Below are positions 35,510-47,308 of a stretch of DNA of 64,000 nucleotides, piece by piece. The position numbers were made by a program, and so were the translations under genes. Positions within the stretch are counted from its first letter, which is position 1; each line of letters opens with the position of its first letter. The notes below the pieces were generated by a model, which saw nothing but the letters and a program-made list of their open reading frames with translations, had not been told where the DNA came from and ran no database searches. The stretch comes from Heterocephalus glaber (Eukaryota; Chordata; Mammalia; Rodentia; Bathyergidae): contig NW_004624784.1 of assembly GCF_000247695.1 (NCBI RefSeq), positions 10,913,028-10,977,027 of the forward strand. The letters are read 5' to 3'.

Positions 35510-37542
35510 TTAGGGGTTCAATCTCTTATCTTCCATTTCACCAGTTCTCTCAGATCTGACTCTCCTCCCTTTCTTCCTTCTGTCCCAGGGAGACAGCACA
35601 GTTTAGGTTTTTGTTATTCCAGCTTCTTCTTTATATTCTGGTTTGTGTTTAGTACTGTTTCAGTCATGACCTTTCTTATCCAGTATCTTGGCACACATTC
35701 TCTACTGCCTGTATATTTCTGTGTATAGTAGCAATGCTATGATGTAGAAGTTTGTCACTGAGATTCATCTTCTTGGCAAGTAATGATTGTGCCTGTAGAG
35801 TTAACTGTGCTGAATAGATGAAAGCTACTCTTTCTAGAGAACTCTCATTCTTAGTCCCTGGCTCTTCATCTTTACACCTTTCCTTCAGTTCATACTAATT
35901 AAAGTAACCAATTGTAGTAGTTTGGAGCTCAAGTTTCCCATTCTTATCAAGATACTTACTGGTTGGTAAAAAGATGTCTTTGGGTGCCAGAGGCCTTATG
36001 ATTACTGAGTTCATACCAAATACTATAATTATGATGATGATTTATCACTCAAAAAGTCCTCAATAGTACAACCAAGTCCTTCAAAGATCTTTCCAATTTA
36101 GCTCTGAATCAATACCAAATGTTATTCAAAAGTCAAGTTCTGTTGTAAGACACTTAGACTCACAACTGATCAATAGACGCATAGGCAGATGTGCAGGAGA
36201 TTGGCCAGTCAGTTATAATTCTAAGCTGCTGTTTTTTTAAAAAAGGAAAGAAGAAGAAAAGAAAGAAAGAAAAAGGTTAAAATCCCTAGATTGGATGGAA
36301 TGAGTTGAAGTGTTTTCAAATGGATTTGAGAAACTGAACTGTTCCCAAGGGGAAAGATAAAATGTGAAGCTGCAGTCAGTCTGGCTTTCTGGCTCACCTA
36401 ACCTTTTTACTGTCGGATAATGAGGAATCAGCTATAATTTAGATACAGTATTCTTTCACAGATTATAGTGAGGTTGAAGGGAGACAGGGAAGGGAGAGAG
36501 CCTTGCTTTATAGTCTTGCATCATCTCTTTTGAGCAGATGAGACTCACATGCCTTCCCCAAGAGGCACATCACACATCGGGGAGCAATGCCCTCTGCATG
36601 TTGTTGCGACGAATTTCAAGTCAAGAGGGTGCTTGAATTGGATTCATAACAATTGGAAGAAAAGAAATTGTAATCTTTATGAGCCAATGACATGCAGCCT
36701 TATAATAAAAGAATAAAAGTTCATTTCAAATTTAAAGCAAATTAGATTACAGGGGTCAAATCCTTCAGCAGAGACATCACGCCATCAGAATGTTACCTGG
36801 ATATTTGACACCCTCTGCCCACCTCAGGTTTTGCATTAACATGTAAGTGGTTTTTTAAAAAAATACACTTAATACTATTACAGAGTGAAAGTGTCCTGGA
36901 ATACCAAATGATGAATAGTTGGAAAAAAGGAGAATCTAACAAAAGTATTCACTGGTCTATGGGCTAAGCCAAGACTTGCCTTCATTTACTCTACCTGCAA
37001 GGAAACTCACCTGGTCATTTTCAAGTACCAGTGTCTATGCAAAAGCACATCCAAATGCGCCAGGAAAAGGAACCTCATTTTCAATTTTTTTGTAGAAGAT
37101 TTTTAGCTCTTTCAGTTGCTAAAGCTGGTGTTCAATCTCTGAGTAAGACCAATAAACGCTGCCTGATGTATTATCCAACTTTGGCTTACAACTTAAGATT
37201 TGTTTCTAGCCTGACCTATCTGCATACTGATAGTCTTTCAAAATCACCTACTGACAACATTTCCCTTACCTGGAATATTCTTATAATTAAGCTAAAACTA
37301 GTGTTATTTCCCATAATGTCATATCCTTTAAGCAAATGTATCAAACAATATCTATAGGTAATATGTGCAGTATGAATACATCTTGCTGTAGATCTGTTCT
37401 TTATGTTTCTCATCCAAATAGCATTCCTTCTCTCCTTCAACCTCAAGTCCAGCTCCACATCTCTGCCCTGGGTTTTGTTCACAATCCCAAACTTCTTGGG
37501 GTCTATCAATTTCTTTTCTACTTCCCATTTCTTCTGTCTCTC

Positions 37543-37575
<33 letters not shown>
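37543..37575. repeat. (CAA)10-11 microsatellite
   Basis: Uninterrupted CAA array. It encodes polyGln or polyAsn in chance frames, with no support for coding. Confidence 0.95.
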
Positions 37576-38664
37576 ACCATCTCAAAGTAATATGAAAAAG
37601 ATTCTAACTCTAATTCAGCCCCAAACTGTGATTCATTGAAGAGTAAAATAATGAATTTGAACCCAAGTCTGGCTATAAAATTAATAGGCTTGGGAATCCA
37701 GGGACTAAATAGACAACATTTTCCATTCTTTTGCAGTTTTTATGTTAGAATAATGGGCGACTAGGACTTCAAACCTTTTTCTCTTCTAGCTTTGTTAAGT
37801 CTGAGAATATAACAATATGTGCCCTGTAGCCAATGGTCTCAACACATCTTGTTAACCCATCAGAATAATAAGCCCCACTGCAGACACAGAAAGAAGAATT
37901 AGAAGTAGAAGTTGGGCCAGGTTGTTCTCAGCAGTGGTGGCTAGCATTTAAGTCAAGGCTTTCTACCCAACTCCCCTCCCAGACTATTTTCTTTTCTTTC
38001 AACCAGTTTATCCCAAAGGAACCTCCTTGCTCCTTTCACCATCATTTCCCTTGAAACACAAACAGGCCATGAAGACCCACACCTCTGGAATAGTAATTTT
38101 TCTCATCCTAAGAAAGGTCTCTCTGGAGCTCCTTTGTGCCAAGTGGAGGTTTAGATGATCCAAATATTTAAGTGCATATTGATTGCAGTCAGATACTTTA
38201 CTCTGACCTGCATCACAAGCTTTGGACCACATTTCTCTGGCATACTAGCGTTTTATGTATTAACCTTCTACCACCTCCCTGTGAAACAGAGTGCAGGCCA
38301 AAATCAAAGGCCAGACAGGTCAAAGTTTTACCTATTAAGCTGTGCAGGAGCTTGACCTTGAGAACTGAGTTTTGCATTAACTTAATATTGCTACAGATTC
38401 TTTAAAGCATCTAAATAATTGGGAAACCATCTTTATAATTCCTTTTAAAAAAATTAAGACAAAAAAAAATTTAAAAAGACACCCGCAGTGCAAATCTCTG
38501 TGCAATACCCAAATGGTAAGGTTATGATATGACTCACTCACATCTAATTCTCATTGTAGGAAGGGTAGGGATCTATAACAAATTGTGCATTCTACAGATA
38601 AAAGGAAGAAAGGAGTTTTCAGGGTGGAGGGGAGCAAAAGAGGGCGTTAAGGTATCACAAAATC

Positions 38665-38830
38665 ACAAACGTTTGAGTTGCAGAGAACATTTAAAAAATC
38701 ATGTGATTCAGCTGCCTGTGTTCAGACAAAGAAGGACATTAGAAGTTCCTTTTTATCTCGAGAAGCTGAGATCCTGTGGAGGGAAATGGTTAAGTGATTT
38801 ACTCAAGGCCACACAGCCAATGTCTGAAGT
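38665..38830 (-). repeat. MIR/THER-like ancient SINE
   Basis: Contains gtttgagttgcagagaacat near the left end, and gtgatttactcaaggccaca and cagccaatgtctg at the right. This is the reverse pattern of an ancient tRNA-derived SINE. Frames of 63 and 160 codons crossing it are explained by this repeat. Confidence 0.65.
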
Positions 38831-39589
38831 GTACTGTCTCCAAGTTCAGGGCTGGCAGAGAAGAACTCAGCTCATCCACAGAAGGGCTGCAAATGTCTGT
38901 TCCACTATCAGAAACAAACTTACCTGCAGGCCAGATGGCCAGAGTTATAAAATTAATATTAATGTTTTCCAAAAAGCTCTTTTAAAATGGAGAATGGAGC
39001 AGTGCAAATGAAAGCTCTGTCCAAGAAACATGAACCGCATATAGGATATGTTGCTGTCAAGGACAGGCTGGCAAGAGGCCCTCAGGAAGCTTCATGGACT
39101 TCAAACCAAATTATTATAGTGATTTCAATCAGCAGATGGGATTCTGCAAACAACAGCATTTACAAGGTAATCTCCGTTCTAAGTAATTGTTGTTTCCCAA
39201 GAGCCAATTGGTGGAAAGGGTATAGCCACTGCAGGGAAGATGCACCTGCTTCTGAATATCTTTCTTACCTTCAATTAGCTTTTGGTTTAAGATATGCCCA
39301 TAACACATTCTTGAATTTACCTACATACACATGTTGATGTTTGTGCAAACACATTGGGCTCCTTAAAAGGTTACAGGATAGCTCATCTGTAGGATCTTAA
39401 TCATTATATGTGTAAGTTTCAGACTTGCTCTACCAATAGTAAAGAGCAAAACAGTGCTGGGCAGCAGTGTTCTCATATCAAAGAACAAAGTTGAAACTCC
39501 CATACAATTATGTTTGATCACAGTAGAAGGTGAAATCATTAGATATTAGTGAGGTGCAGTGGAATAAAAATGATGTGTTAGCGGGGGTT

Positions 39590-39900
39590 CATTACACTGT
39601 ATTTTCAGAGCCAAGAAGATCAATGCGTTCATGCATCATGAATTAGGCTCCGGCTTTAGCCTTCCCTGCTCTCCGGAAACCCAACATGATCTATCACCAG
39701 CCATACATCACCGTTTCAGGATTGCACATTAACGAGAAAGCTGCAGTTTCCGCCTGTCAAGCTGACCAGCTGCCTCTTTCTGTGCAAAAGGGAAAATATT
39801 TAGGGTCCAGAATTTTACTTTGAAAACAAAAAGGGGCATAAAAGGTCACTGTCAGCTGGTCAGCTGCACAGTCTGATCCTTGTGTTGTCCCAGTGTGCTG
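39590..39900. promoter_or_regulatory. Candidate upstream regulatory element with inverted E-box palindromes
   Basis: Repeat-free, high-complexity sequence about 20 kb upstream of CADM1. It holds agctgaccagctg (39760-39772) and its exact reverse complement cagctggtcagct (39853-39865). These contain CAGCTG E-boxes at 39767, 39853 and 39862. Enhancer function is inferred only. Confidence 0.35.
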
Positions 39901-41068
39901 ATGGATGGCCCTGTCCTTCCTGGCCTCTGACCATCCTGGAGCCAGGCCAACAGGAACTCACTGTGATGGCTTTAGATGTTACATAAGGACACAGGCTTTG
40001 TGAAACACCTAGGGTCTCCAGGGCACACCCTCTTTCCCCCTAGGGTTTCCAAACATCACTGGGTGTATTTAGAACTCTCAGAGTTCCATATGTTCAATGT
40101 CCCCCTTTTGTGCCCCTTACTCCCAATCTCCCTGCTCAGATCCTCCCACCTCTTGCATTAACAGAGGCTTTTTCACCACCCAGCAGTTTGCTACTAACAT
40201 TTTCCCTTCATTTACTCAAAGTCCACCTCACTTCCCCCCTGCCTGACCCCACACCTGCTAGTGCGGCCCCTCTTGCCTGCTGGTGCTCAGATACTCGCAG
40301 ACAGTTCTGATCGCTGCTTTTAATCGGCGTTTAGCCAGTCTGTCCATATTTAGTTCTGTTAATCTTTCCTCATCATTCAATCCCTCCAGCCTCTTCATCA
40401 TCTTTTTTTTTTTTCTTTTGGTGTGTTGCTCTTTCCTGAGTTTTATCCAATTTGTCTATATCATCCTTCTGGCTGTGACATGCCCACCAGCCCTGAACTC
40501 CATCACTGCAGAGGAATGGCTGTTATAGCCTCGACCTACTCTTCTCTTCTCCTCTAACACTTATTCCTTAGCAGCAGAAGTTTAGGGGAGGGGCTGGATT
40601 TTGACTCGGCAAATCCACTCCCTTTGTTTGTCCAGCTTGTTGCTCAAACATGAATAAAGGCAAAAGAGTGATGTTAGAACAAAAGAGACTGCAGTGGGTA
40701 CATGAAAGAACTTCCCAACTACCCCTCCTCAGGAACAGAAGAGACCTTGATCTCATCCACCTGGACTCTGGGAGAAAGAGGCCATCTAACGGTCTCCACA
40801 GTCCCCCATTCCTAGCCAAAAGGGTTTGCATGAAGCATCAGGTTGGCAACCTGTTGGCTCTAATATGATGTAATATGATGAAATGAGCACCTGGGATGGA
40901 GTTTCCCACTCTGTTTATGAATATGAGTTACAGCTGGCCTGAGGGCTTCAGCTTGGAGCACAGCAACTCTTTGAGGAAGCTTGAACTAGCAGCAGGAAAT
41001 GTGGATCATGGACAATGATTATATGAAGAGTTTCAGTGAGAAAGGCACTGAGTTTAAATGGGTAGTCA

Positions 41069-41134
41069 CCACTGCCTGCCTCACAAGTGCAAGGACCCGA
41101 GTTCAATCCCTGGTACCAAAAAACAAAAAAAAAC
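41069..41134 (+). mobile_element. 5'-truncated ID-type SINE
   Basis: Only the 3' part is present: cactgcctgcctcacaagtg, B-box gttcaatccctggtacc and an A-rich tail. Perfect 15-bp duplications ttaaatgggtagtca (41054-41068 and 41135-41149) show that the truncation happened at insertion. Confidence 0.9.
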
Positions 41135-41243
41135 TTAAATGGGTAGTCAGCAAGATCCCAGACTCAGGTGGCTTAGAACCCAGAATCTTAGGTGGTTTTG
41201 TGGGAAAAGAGTTGGGTTGGAGTTGGTTGGAAGAGGACAAGGT

Positions 41244-41244
41244 T

Positions 41245-41291
<47 letters not shown>

Positions 41292-41294
41292 TTT
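41244..41294. repeat. (TTTA)12 microsatellite
   Basis: Uninterrupted tetranucleotide array between a truncated ID SINE (41069) and a reversed B1 (41367). It could be the relic of an A-rich SINE tail. Confidence 0.95.
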
Positions 41295-41366
41295 TAGTTT
41301 GAAAGAGTACAAGAAATAGCCATATCTTTGTAACAGATTTCATATTTATTGGGTATTCAATATCCA

Positions 41367-41513
41367 TTTTTGTTTGAGATAGGATCTTGCTATGTGTAGT
41401 TTGGGCTGGTCTTGATTTCACTTTGTATACTAAGCTGGCCTTGAATTTATAGCAATCTTGTCCTGCCTCAGCCTCCTGAATGCTGAGATTACAGACATGT
41501 GCTACCACACCTG
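41367..41513 (-). mobile_element. B1-type SINE
   Basis: Reverse complement: gagataggatcttgctatg, ggctggtcttgatttcac, then a second ctggccttgaatttatag (the internal duplication known from B1), cctgcctcagcctcctgaat and gctaccacacctgg. Confidence 0.88.
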
Positions 41514-41672
41514 GTTTTGCAATCCATTCCTATATTTCCATAAGGTTTCTTCTCAAATGTCATTTCCTTAGAAAGAACTTCCTTGAAAATACTATCTAAA
41601 ATAGTACCCTATTATGCTTTCCTTTCACTTCCCTGTAAATATACTATGTCTTGTTTAATACTTTTTGGTCCA

Positions 41673-41872
41673 GCCACGTGCAGTGGTTCAGGCTGTAATC
41701 ACAGCTACTTGGGAGGGTGAGGCAGGAGGATCACAGGTCAAGACCAGTCTGGCAATTTAACAAGACCTTGTCTCAAAATGAAATTTAAACAAGATTAGGG
41801 GTGCAGCTCAGCAACTGAGCAATTGCTCCACGTGCTCGAGGTCCTGGGTTCAATCCTCAGAACTAGGGGGGT
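41673..41872 (+). mobile_element. B1-ID dimeric SINE
   Basis: The left half is B1 (cagccacgtgcagtggttca, gagggtgaggcaggaggatc, caagaccttgtctcaaaat). The right half is ID-like (ttaggggtgcagctcagcaa, gtcctgggttcaatcctcag). The two halves are joined by an A-rich linker, as in the known B1-dID family of rodents. Confidence 0.82.
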
Positions 41873-42651
41873 GGGAGTCAAATAACAGCCCTCCCCCACA
41901 GCATTATATAGTCCAGTTCCCTCTCCAAAGCAAGCTGCCTAAGAGCAGGGGTTGCCCCTAAGGGAGTAATAGCAGTGTTGAACACTGGCTCCATGTTTGA
42001 TTTTGGACTAGTTAATCGCTCTCCTGCTCTTTTGGTTTTTATTTTTCTTCCAGAAGTATGAATTACACAAACCTCAGTATAGACACACAGAATCTGGTGC
42101 ACACACGGGATTGAGTCTGGTTCTCCTGGGATCTCTAATCAAAGCTCTGCTGGGTTCAGGCTAGGAAGAAGAGTTGGGGAAACCTGTCTCCTCCAGATTT
42201 GTTTCCTTCTAAACAGCTTGAACAGAGAGAAAAAGAAAGTGTCAATTGTAAAAAGAAGGAAGTGGAAAGCTTCATCCCCCTTTGCCTCCCACAGGCGAAC
42301 CTGTTTATCCTGTTCCCCTTTTAAAAGCCCTGTTCCTAAGAGATCTCTTTTCCCCAAGGAAACACAGCTGTTGTGTCTTCCAACTGTCTCCCTGGTTTTA
42401 TGAATGTTGTCAAGCTCATTAAGAGATGGGAAAAGTGGTGTTTCTGATTCTCTCAAGGAGGGAGTCATACCTAATTCTGAAGCCTGTGGGCTCTCAGTTG
42501 ATTCCCCCTACTGCTAGTACCTGGGAATCTACTCATATGTGCCAAAAACCTAAATCCAAGGGTCTTGACACTTGTGCAACATACTAAGAAAAATTAACTT
42601 TATGTATTTTATGGTTGCTCTATCTCTAGCTACACAGTTATTTTTCTTTTT

Positions 42652-42727
42652 TGGTACCAGGGATCGAATTCGGGTCCTTGAGCTTGCACAGCAGGCGGCG
42701 AAACCACTGAGCTAAATCCCCGGCCCC
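42652..42727 (-). mobile_element. ID-type SINE
   Basis: Reverse-complement element: ggtaccagggatcgaattcg, gcaggcggcgaaaccactga, gctaaatccccggccc. Its 13-bp repeats tatttttcttttt lie at 42639-42651 and 42728-42740. Confidence 0.9.
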
Positions 42728-43289
42728 TATTTTTCTTTTTCATTTCCTACCAACTGCTAGATAGTTCTTCAGGTGGATTTAGCTCAACCCAGTTTGCCTT
42801 CTTTCTTGCTTGTAGTTCTTGAGGATAACCATAGAATGTACTAGAAACACAGTACCCTGAGAAACTGAAAGAGCAGAAGGGCCTGGGCTCTGTTCCATCC
42901 TCTGCCACTTCCTACACGACGCAAGGGATGCTTTATAGTGCTTTAGCCCAGCATATCGTGTGGCCCTGGGGTACAAAACCTAGGGCAGCCTGCTTTCCAG
43001 TGTCTCAGCTATTGTGGCATTGGGGCACATGCAAGTGACACCCTGTCCTAGGCTTCTCTTATTCCTTGCTGCCTATCTGTAAATAATAACCCCACTTTTA
43101 GAACTTTTTGTGTATGTGTTTTCTATCTCACTGGACTAGACAAGTTAGTAACCAGGGCACAGTGAAACAGTTGCACATCAAACATTGCAAACTTCATGAG
43201 AATAGGAAACTACTGATTAGTTCACTGCACCTTTGACTTTATGGACTGGTGCATAGTAGGTGCTCAGCAAATGAGTAAACGTATTGTTA

Positions 43290-43510
43290 TATAATCTAGA
43301 ATTCACACACTATACAATTTATCCATTTAACGTGCAATTCAGTAGTTAGGGATATAATCCATTATTATTTATTTTTAATATTGTGGTAAAATACTAGTAT
43401 CATAAAATGTGTCATTTTAATAATTTTTGTGTCTACACTTCAATAGCATTAATTATATTCATAGTGCTGTGTAACCATCCCTATTGTCCATTTCCAAAAC
43501 GCCCTCAACC
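43290..43510 (-). mobile_element. Old LINE-1 fragment
   Basis: Seen on the plus strand as attcacacactatacaattt, gtgcaattcagtag, ttcatagtgctgtgtaacca and similar. This is the familiar antisense pattern of an ancient mammalian L1 3' region. A second, longer copy of the same region lies at 44465-44880. Confidence 0.6.
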
Positions 43511-43549
43511 CCTTTGATCTTTTAGCTCTTACTCCTGGATATACTTTAG

Positions 43550-43700
43550 AGTCATCTGAGGCACTTTAAAAATACTCCCATACCTGGATCCCACCCCAGA
43601 TGACTTAAGTCAGAATCTCTGGGGTATATTATCTAGGAAATCAGTAGTCTTAAAGCTCCCCAGATGATTCTAACAAGTAGAAGTGTTGAGAGCTGGCACT
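43550..43700 (+). mobile_element. MER5-like DNA transposon remnant
   Basis: Contains gagtcatctgaggcacttt, cctggatcccaccccagatg, aagtcagaatctctgggg and agctccccagatgattctaa in order, as in MER5-type elements. Confidence 0.65.
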
Positions 43701-44464
43701 CCAGATGTATCTAGGTTTTTTGGAAGTGATCACCTAGTCTAGAAAGGACCATGTTTTTGTTTCTAAAATAGCGATGACTACACCTGACATATCTTGAGAT
43801 TCTGTGGTCATACTCAATTACTCAGAGTGGAGTAAAGCGGATGAGATGAAACAAGACCCCCTATTTGCAACATTTGACAGAAAAACTAACCCATTTGCAA
43901 GAAAGGCGGAAGAGTGGGACTTTTGGTTGTAGTGCAGATATGAAGTTGATGGTTGAGGGGGTTGTTGGAGAGTTACCTGCTAGGAGGGCAAAGAATATAG
44001 TAATTGTTTAGAAGTTCAGTCAGAGGGCATCTGTGTGGTATCAGGGCTCCAGACAGTGGGGTAGAGTTGGGGTCATTCTGGTGGTTAGAAAGAGACTCAG
44101 TAGTACTCTTACTCAAACAGAGCAGCTCAGAACAAACTAATATGGAACTCTGGGTGGAGATAAAACCAAGACCTCTATAACAGAGTAAAGTGTTGCCAAG
44201 GAACCAAGACTCAGAGCTGGAGCCATATGAGCCTGTGGTCAGTACAAGGAAAGTAAACCTGAGTCATGACATAAAGGGACACTCAATGCTAAACTCATCA
44301 GGTGGTGGAAAGGAGGAGACTTAGCTTCTTACCATTCCTGCTGTATTCATTACATTCATTAGTGCCTAGCAGAGCACATGGCAGATAAAAGTTCTCAATA
44401 AATGAAGAAGGAGGAAGTTGGATTTGGTTTGAAACTGCCTGCAGATGAGGATCATTAGCAGATT

Positions 44465-44880
44465 CAGTGTGTGTTTAACAGTTTACTGATATGTAATTCA
44501 CATAGCACACAATTTACCTATTTAGAGTATACAATTCAATGGCATTAGGTATAATACATTGTCACTCATTTTAAAAAGTATAAAATATAAATAACATAAT
44601 ATTTGCCATTTTAACCATTTTATATGTACCTTTCAGTGGCATTAATAATATTCACAATGTTGTACAACCACTATCATCATCAACCTGTTCATCACCCAAA
44701 ATACAAACTTTGTGACAACTAAACAACAACTTCTCTAACTTCCCCCACTCCCACCCTAGCTCCTGATCAACTCTAATCTACTTTCTGTCCCTATTAACTA
44801 GCTTATTCTAAATGCTTCATATAAATGGAATCATGTAATACATGTCCTTTTGTGTCTGGCTTATTTCACTTAGCAGGTCT
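44465..44880 (-). mobile_element. Old LINE-1 fragment
   Basis: The plus strand carries tgtaattcacatagcacac, atacaattcaatggcatta, gttgtacaaccactatcat, ctaatctactttctgtccc, ataaatggaatcatgtaat and cttttgtgtctggcttattt in order. This is a well-known ancient L1 3' segment in antisense. Confidence 0.75.
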
Positions 44881-47229
44881 AATTTGGAGGTGCTGGAAGG
44901 GTGGAAGCATGACAGGAGGAAGACCACGAGAGGTTGACAAGTACATTTTTTCATATTGGTGGTAATAATGATCTTATCTTTGTTTCTACTCATAAGAAAG
45001 ACAGCTCCTGTGGTTTTGTTTTGCATTGTTTTGCTAATGCTTTGAGAGCTGGCATCAGCCCCTGTGAACTTCCCTTCTCTCCCATCCCAATCACCTTGGA
45101 CCCAATTGAATTTTCTCTTCAGAGTTGCTTTTCAAGCTGGTAATAGAGCAAGGATTAGGAGTCTGTTACACCTTACAATTAATACAGATCTTCATGATAA
45201 TTACTTGAAGGAATGCTTTGGAAGTCCTGGAATAGTGTTGACATCATTCTCATTCTGCAGGAAGGGACAGGACTTCCTTTGCATTCTAGCCCAGAAAGAA
45301 GATTATTCTTAGCCTGAGATAAGTTATTCCTTCTATTGCAAAGATCCCCTTCCCTCAATTCTGTCCCTCCGGTCTTCCTCCTAGCTATTTTCTCTTGCCC
45401 CCTTAGCTCTTTCTGTTTCTTGGAACAGTAGCCAAATTCTCCTAGGGCTGCTGGGCTTCCGTCACCATACTGGGTCTGTGGTGCAGAAGCATTCTGGCAG
45501 CAGGTGCTGAAGCCTTAACAGGGAAGCGGGGCTGTCAGGGATGGCTGTCATTCTCAGCAGAAGGTGAGGGTTCTTCAAGGCAGAGCGGTGCTCCCATTCA
45601 ATCAGGACAAGTGGTTAGGGGATGTATTTAAGGTGCTGATAGCCTAGGTTCATTCTTTCTGGTCTCTAGACAGGAAGAAGGAAGGACTTCTGCTAGAGAA
45701 GAATACGGATGGGTAGGGAGGAGAGGGAGCCTGAGAGACAGGGTTGGTCGGGGAGAGAAAGCTGAATAATGTGAGTGAAGCAGGGACTGATGGGTGGCTA
45801 TAGATAACACCTCCTAATTTCACTGGCCAAATTGTATTTGTTGATCAAGCGTAGACTTGGAATTCCACCAGGGTTATTTGAGGGGTAGAGGCTTTCACAA
45901 TGTGGAGATACTCTCTAAGAAATAATAATAGGTGCACACACTCCTAGAGCAAACGTTTATTAGATTTTAATGTTTTTAAGAGTGCTGTGGCTTTGGTCCC
46001 CCCGCTCTGGGACATAATATACATGATTGCAATTTTTAGCTGGGGTCGATTTGCTCAGGTATCCTTCTTGAGTTAGAGTTGATGGGGTTAACTGTGGATA
46101 CACTCTGAGCTGTGTATCATATTTAATGTGATTCGAATTGCAGTTCCCTTCTCATTAGGGAATTAAAAAATTTTAGGCAAGCAAGTTCTGTTTCTATTTG
46201 AATTCTTGTTTTATCTTCTTGGTTCTCTTTCACTATATTCCTTGCTGCGACAGACTGAGCACCTACTTTTCAGTGGTTACTTCCATTTATACTAATTGTA
46301 AAAATTTCTCAATCTCTCTGGCAGCAATTTCTTAAAGTTTTCCCTTTAAATACAGATTCTCCATTAACTGTATTTCTGTAGCTTCAGCTACTGCTGTTTA
46401 TAATAGCTACTATGCAGGTCCATGCAATACCGAACCATTTGTGTATTCATTCTATGAAATTTCTGTGAAATTACCTATAACCCCAAGAACATTATCTTTT
46501 TATAGACTGTAGCTTCACTCTGTCTCCCTGCTTTGTGTGCTCTGAGCTGTGAGGCACTGGAAGGAGTTTTAGACTCCCTGAAGTTTTTATTTTTGTTTTT
46601 TTTTTCCAACTAGGAAATAACTCCTCATTTTAGCAGTAAGCAGAAAAGCTTTCCCTACCATAAATAACTCATAGACTATACTTTATGCCTATGCTTCTTC
46701 ATCTCTACATGCTTTTCATAACTTCATGTTCACACCCACATGAATGTGTGAACATGTATGTGCAGTGAAAACACAGAATTAAATGACTGAGTTGGTTGCT
46801 TATTTTAGTTTGAGATTTTATTTTCAATTCCATAAATGGAGCATTAGAGCAGGCAATCTAAAATATTCCAGGAGAGGTCTTGAGCTTGTCTCAATGGACA
46901 GGATCTGCATTATTCCTATTGGGGAACTTGGTAAATGGAGAGAGACCAGTGTCTTCTGCGCTTTCATTTCTCGTCTGAACTGAGACCCAGCATCTTCACT
47001 GGGTCTTTTGGGATGGATTTGGTGAAAGTGGGGCTCGATATGGCATGTATTTGTTAGGACAAGAAAGGCTACCTACTATAACCAAGAAACTCCCAAATCT
47101 CAGTGGCCCAACAGAGAAGTTATTGGTCACGGTCACATTACAGGTCATTGGTACTGGTCCTAGACATGTGACTTTCAATGTGGCCATTCAGGGACTGAAG
47201 TTTCTCCCATCTTCTAGTCTTCCCTTCTT

Positions 47230-47308
47230 TTTTTTGGTACCAGGGATCGAACTTGGGACCTTGAGCTTGCAAAGCAGGCGGCAAAACCACTGAGCTAAAC
47301 CCTCGGCC
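47230..47308 (-). mobile_element. ID-type SINE
   Basis: Reverse-complement element with ggtaccagggatcgaacttg and ctgagctaaaccctcggcc. Perfect 16-bp duplications ctagtcttcccttctt lie at 47214-47229 and 47309-47324. This is one of the cleanest insertions here. Confidence 0.93.

Larger units (their letters stand above)
30784..41050. other. CADM1 5' flank, 30.8-41 kb
   Basis: No supportable gene. It contains MIR-like and MER5-like remnants, one ID SINE, and CA and CAA microsatellites. 36300-37500 and 38850-41000 hold mostly unique sequence, including the E-box candidate element. Confidence 0.7.

Noticed and set aside
37543..37575. Possible polyglutamine/polyasparagine coding tract
   Set aside because: It is a CAA microsatellite with short frames on both strands and no exon signals.
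38529..39011. A 160-codon plus-strand frame
   Set aside because: It runs through an ancient SINE in antisense and has no recognisable domain.
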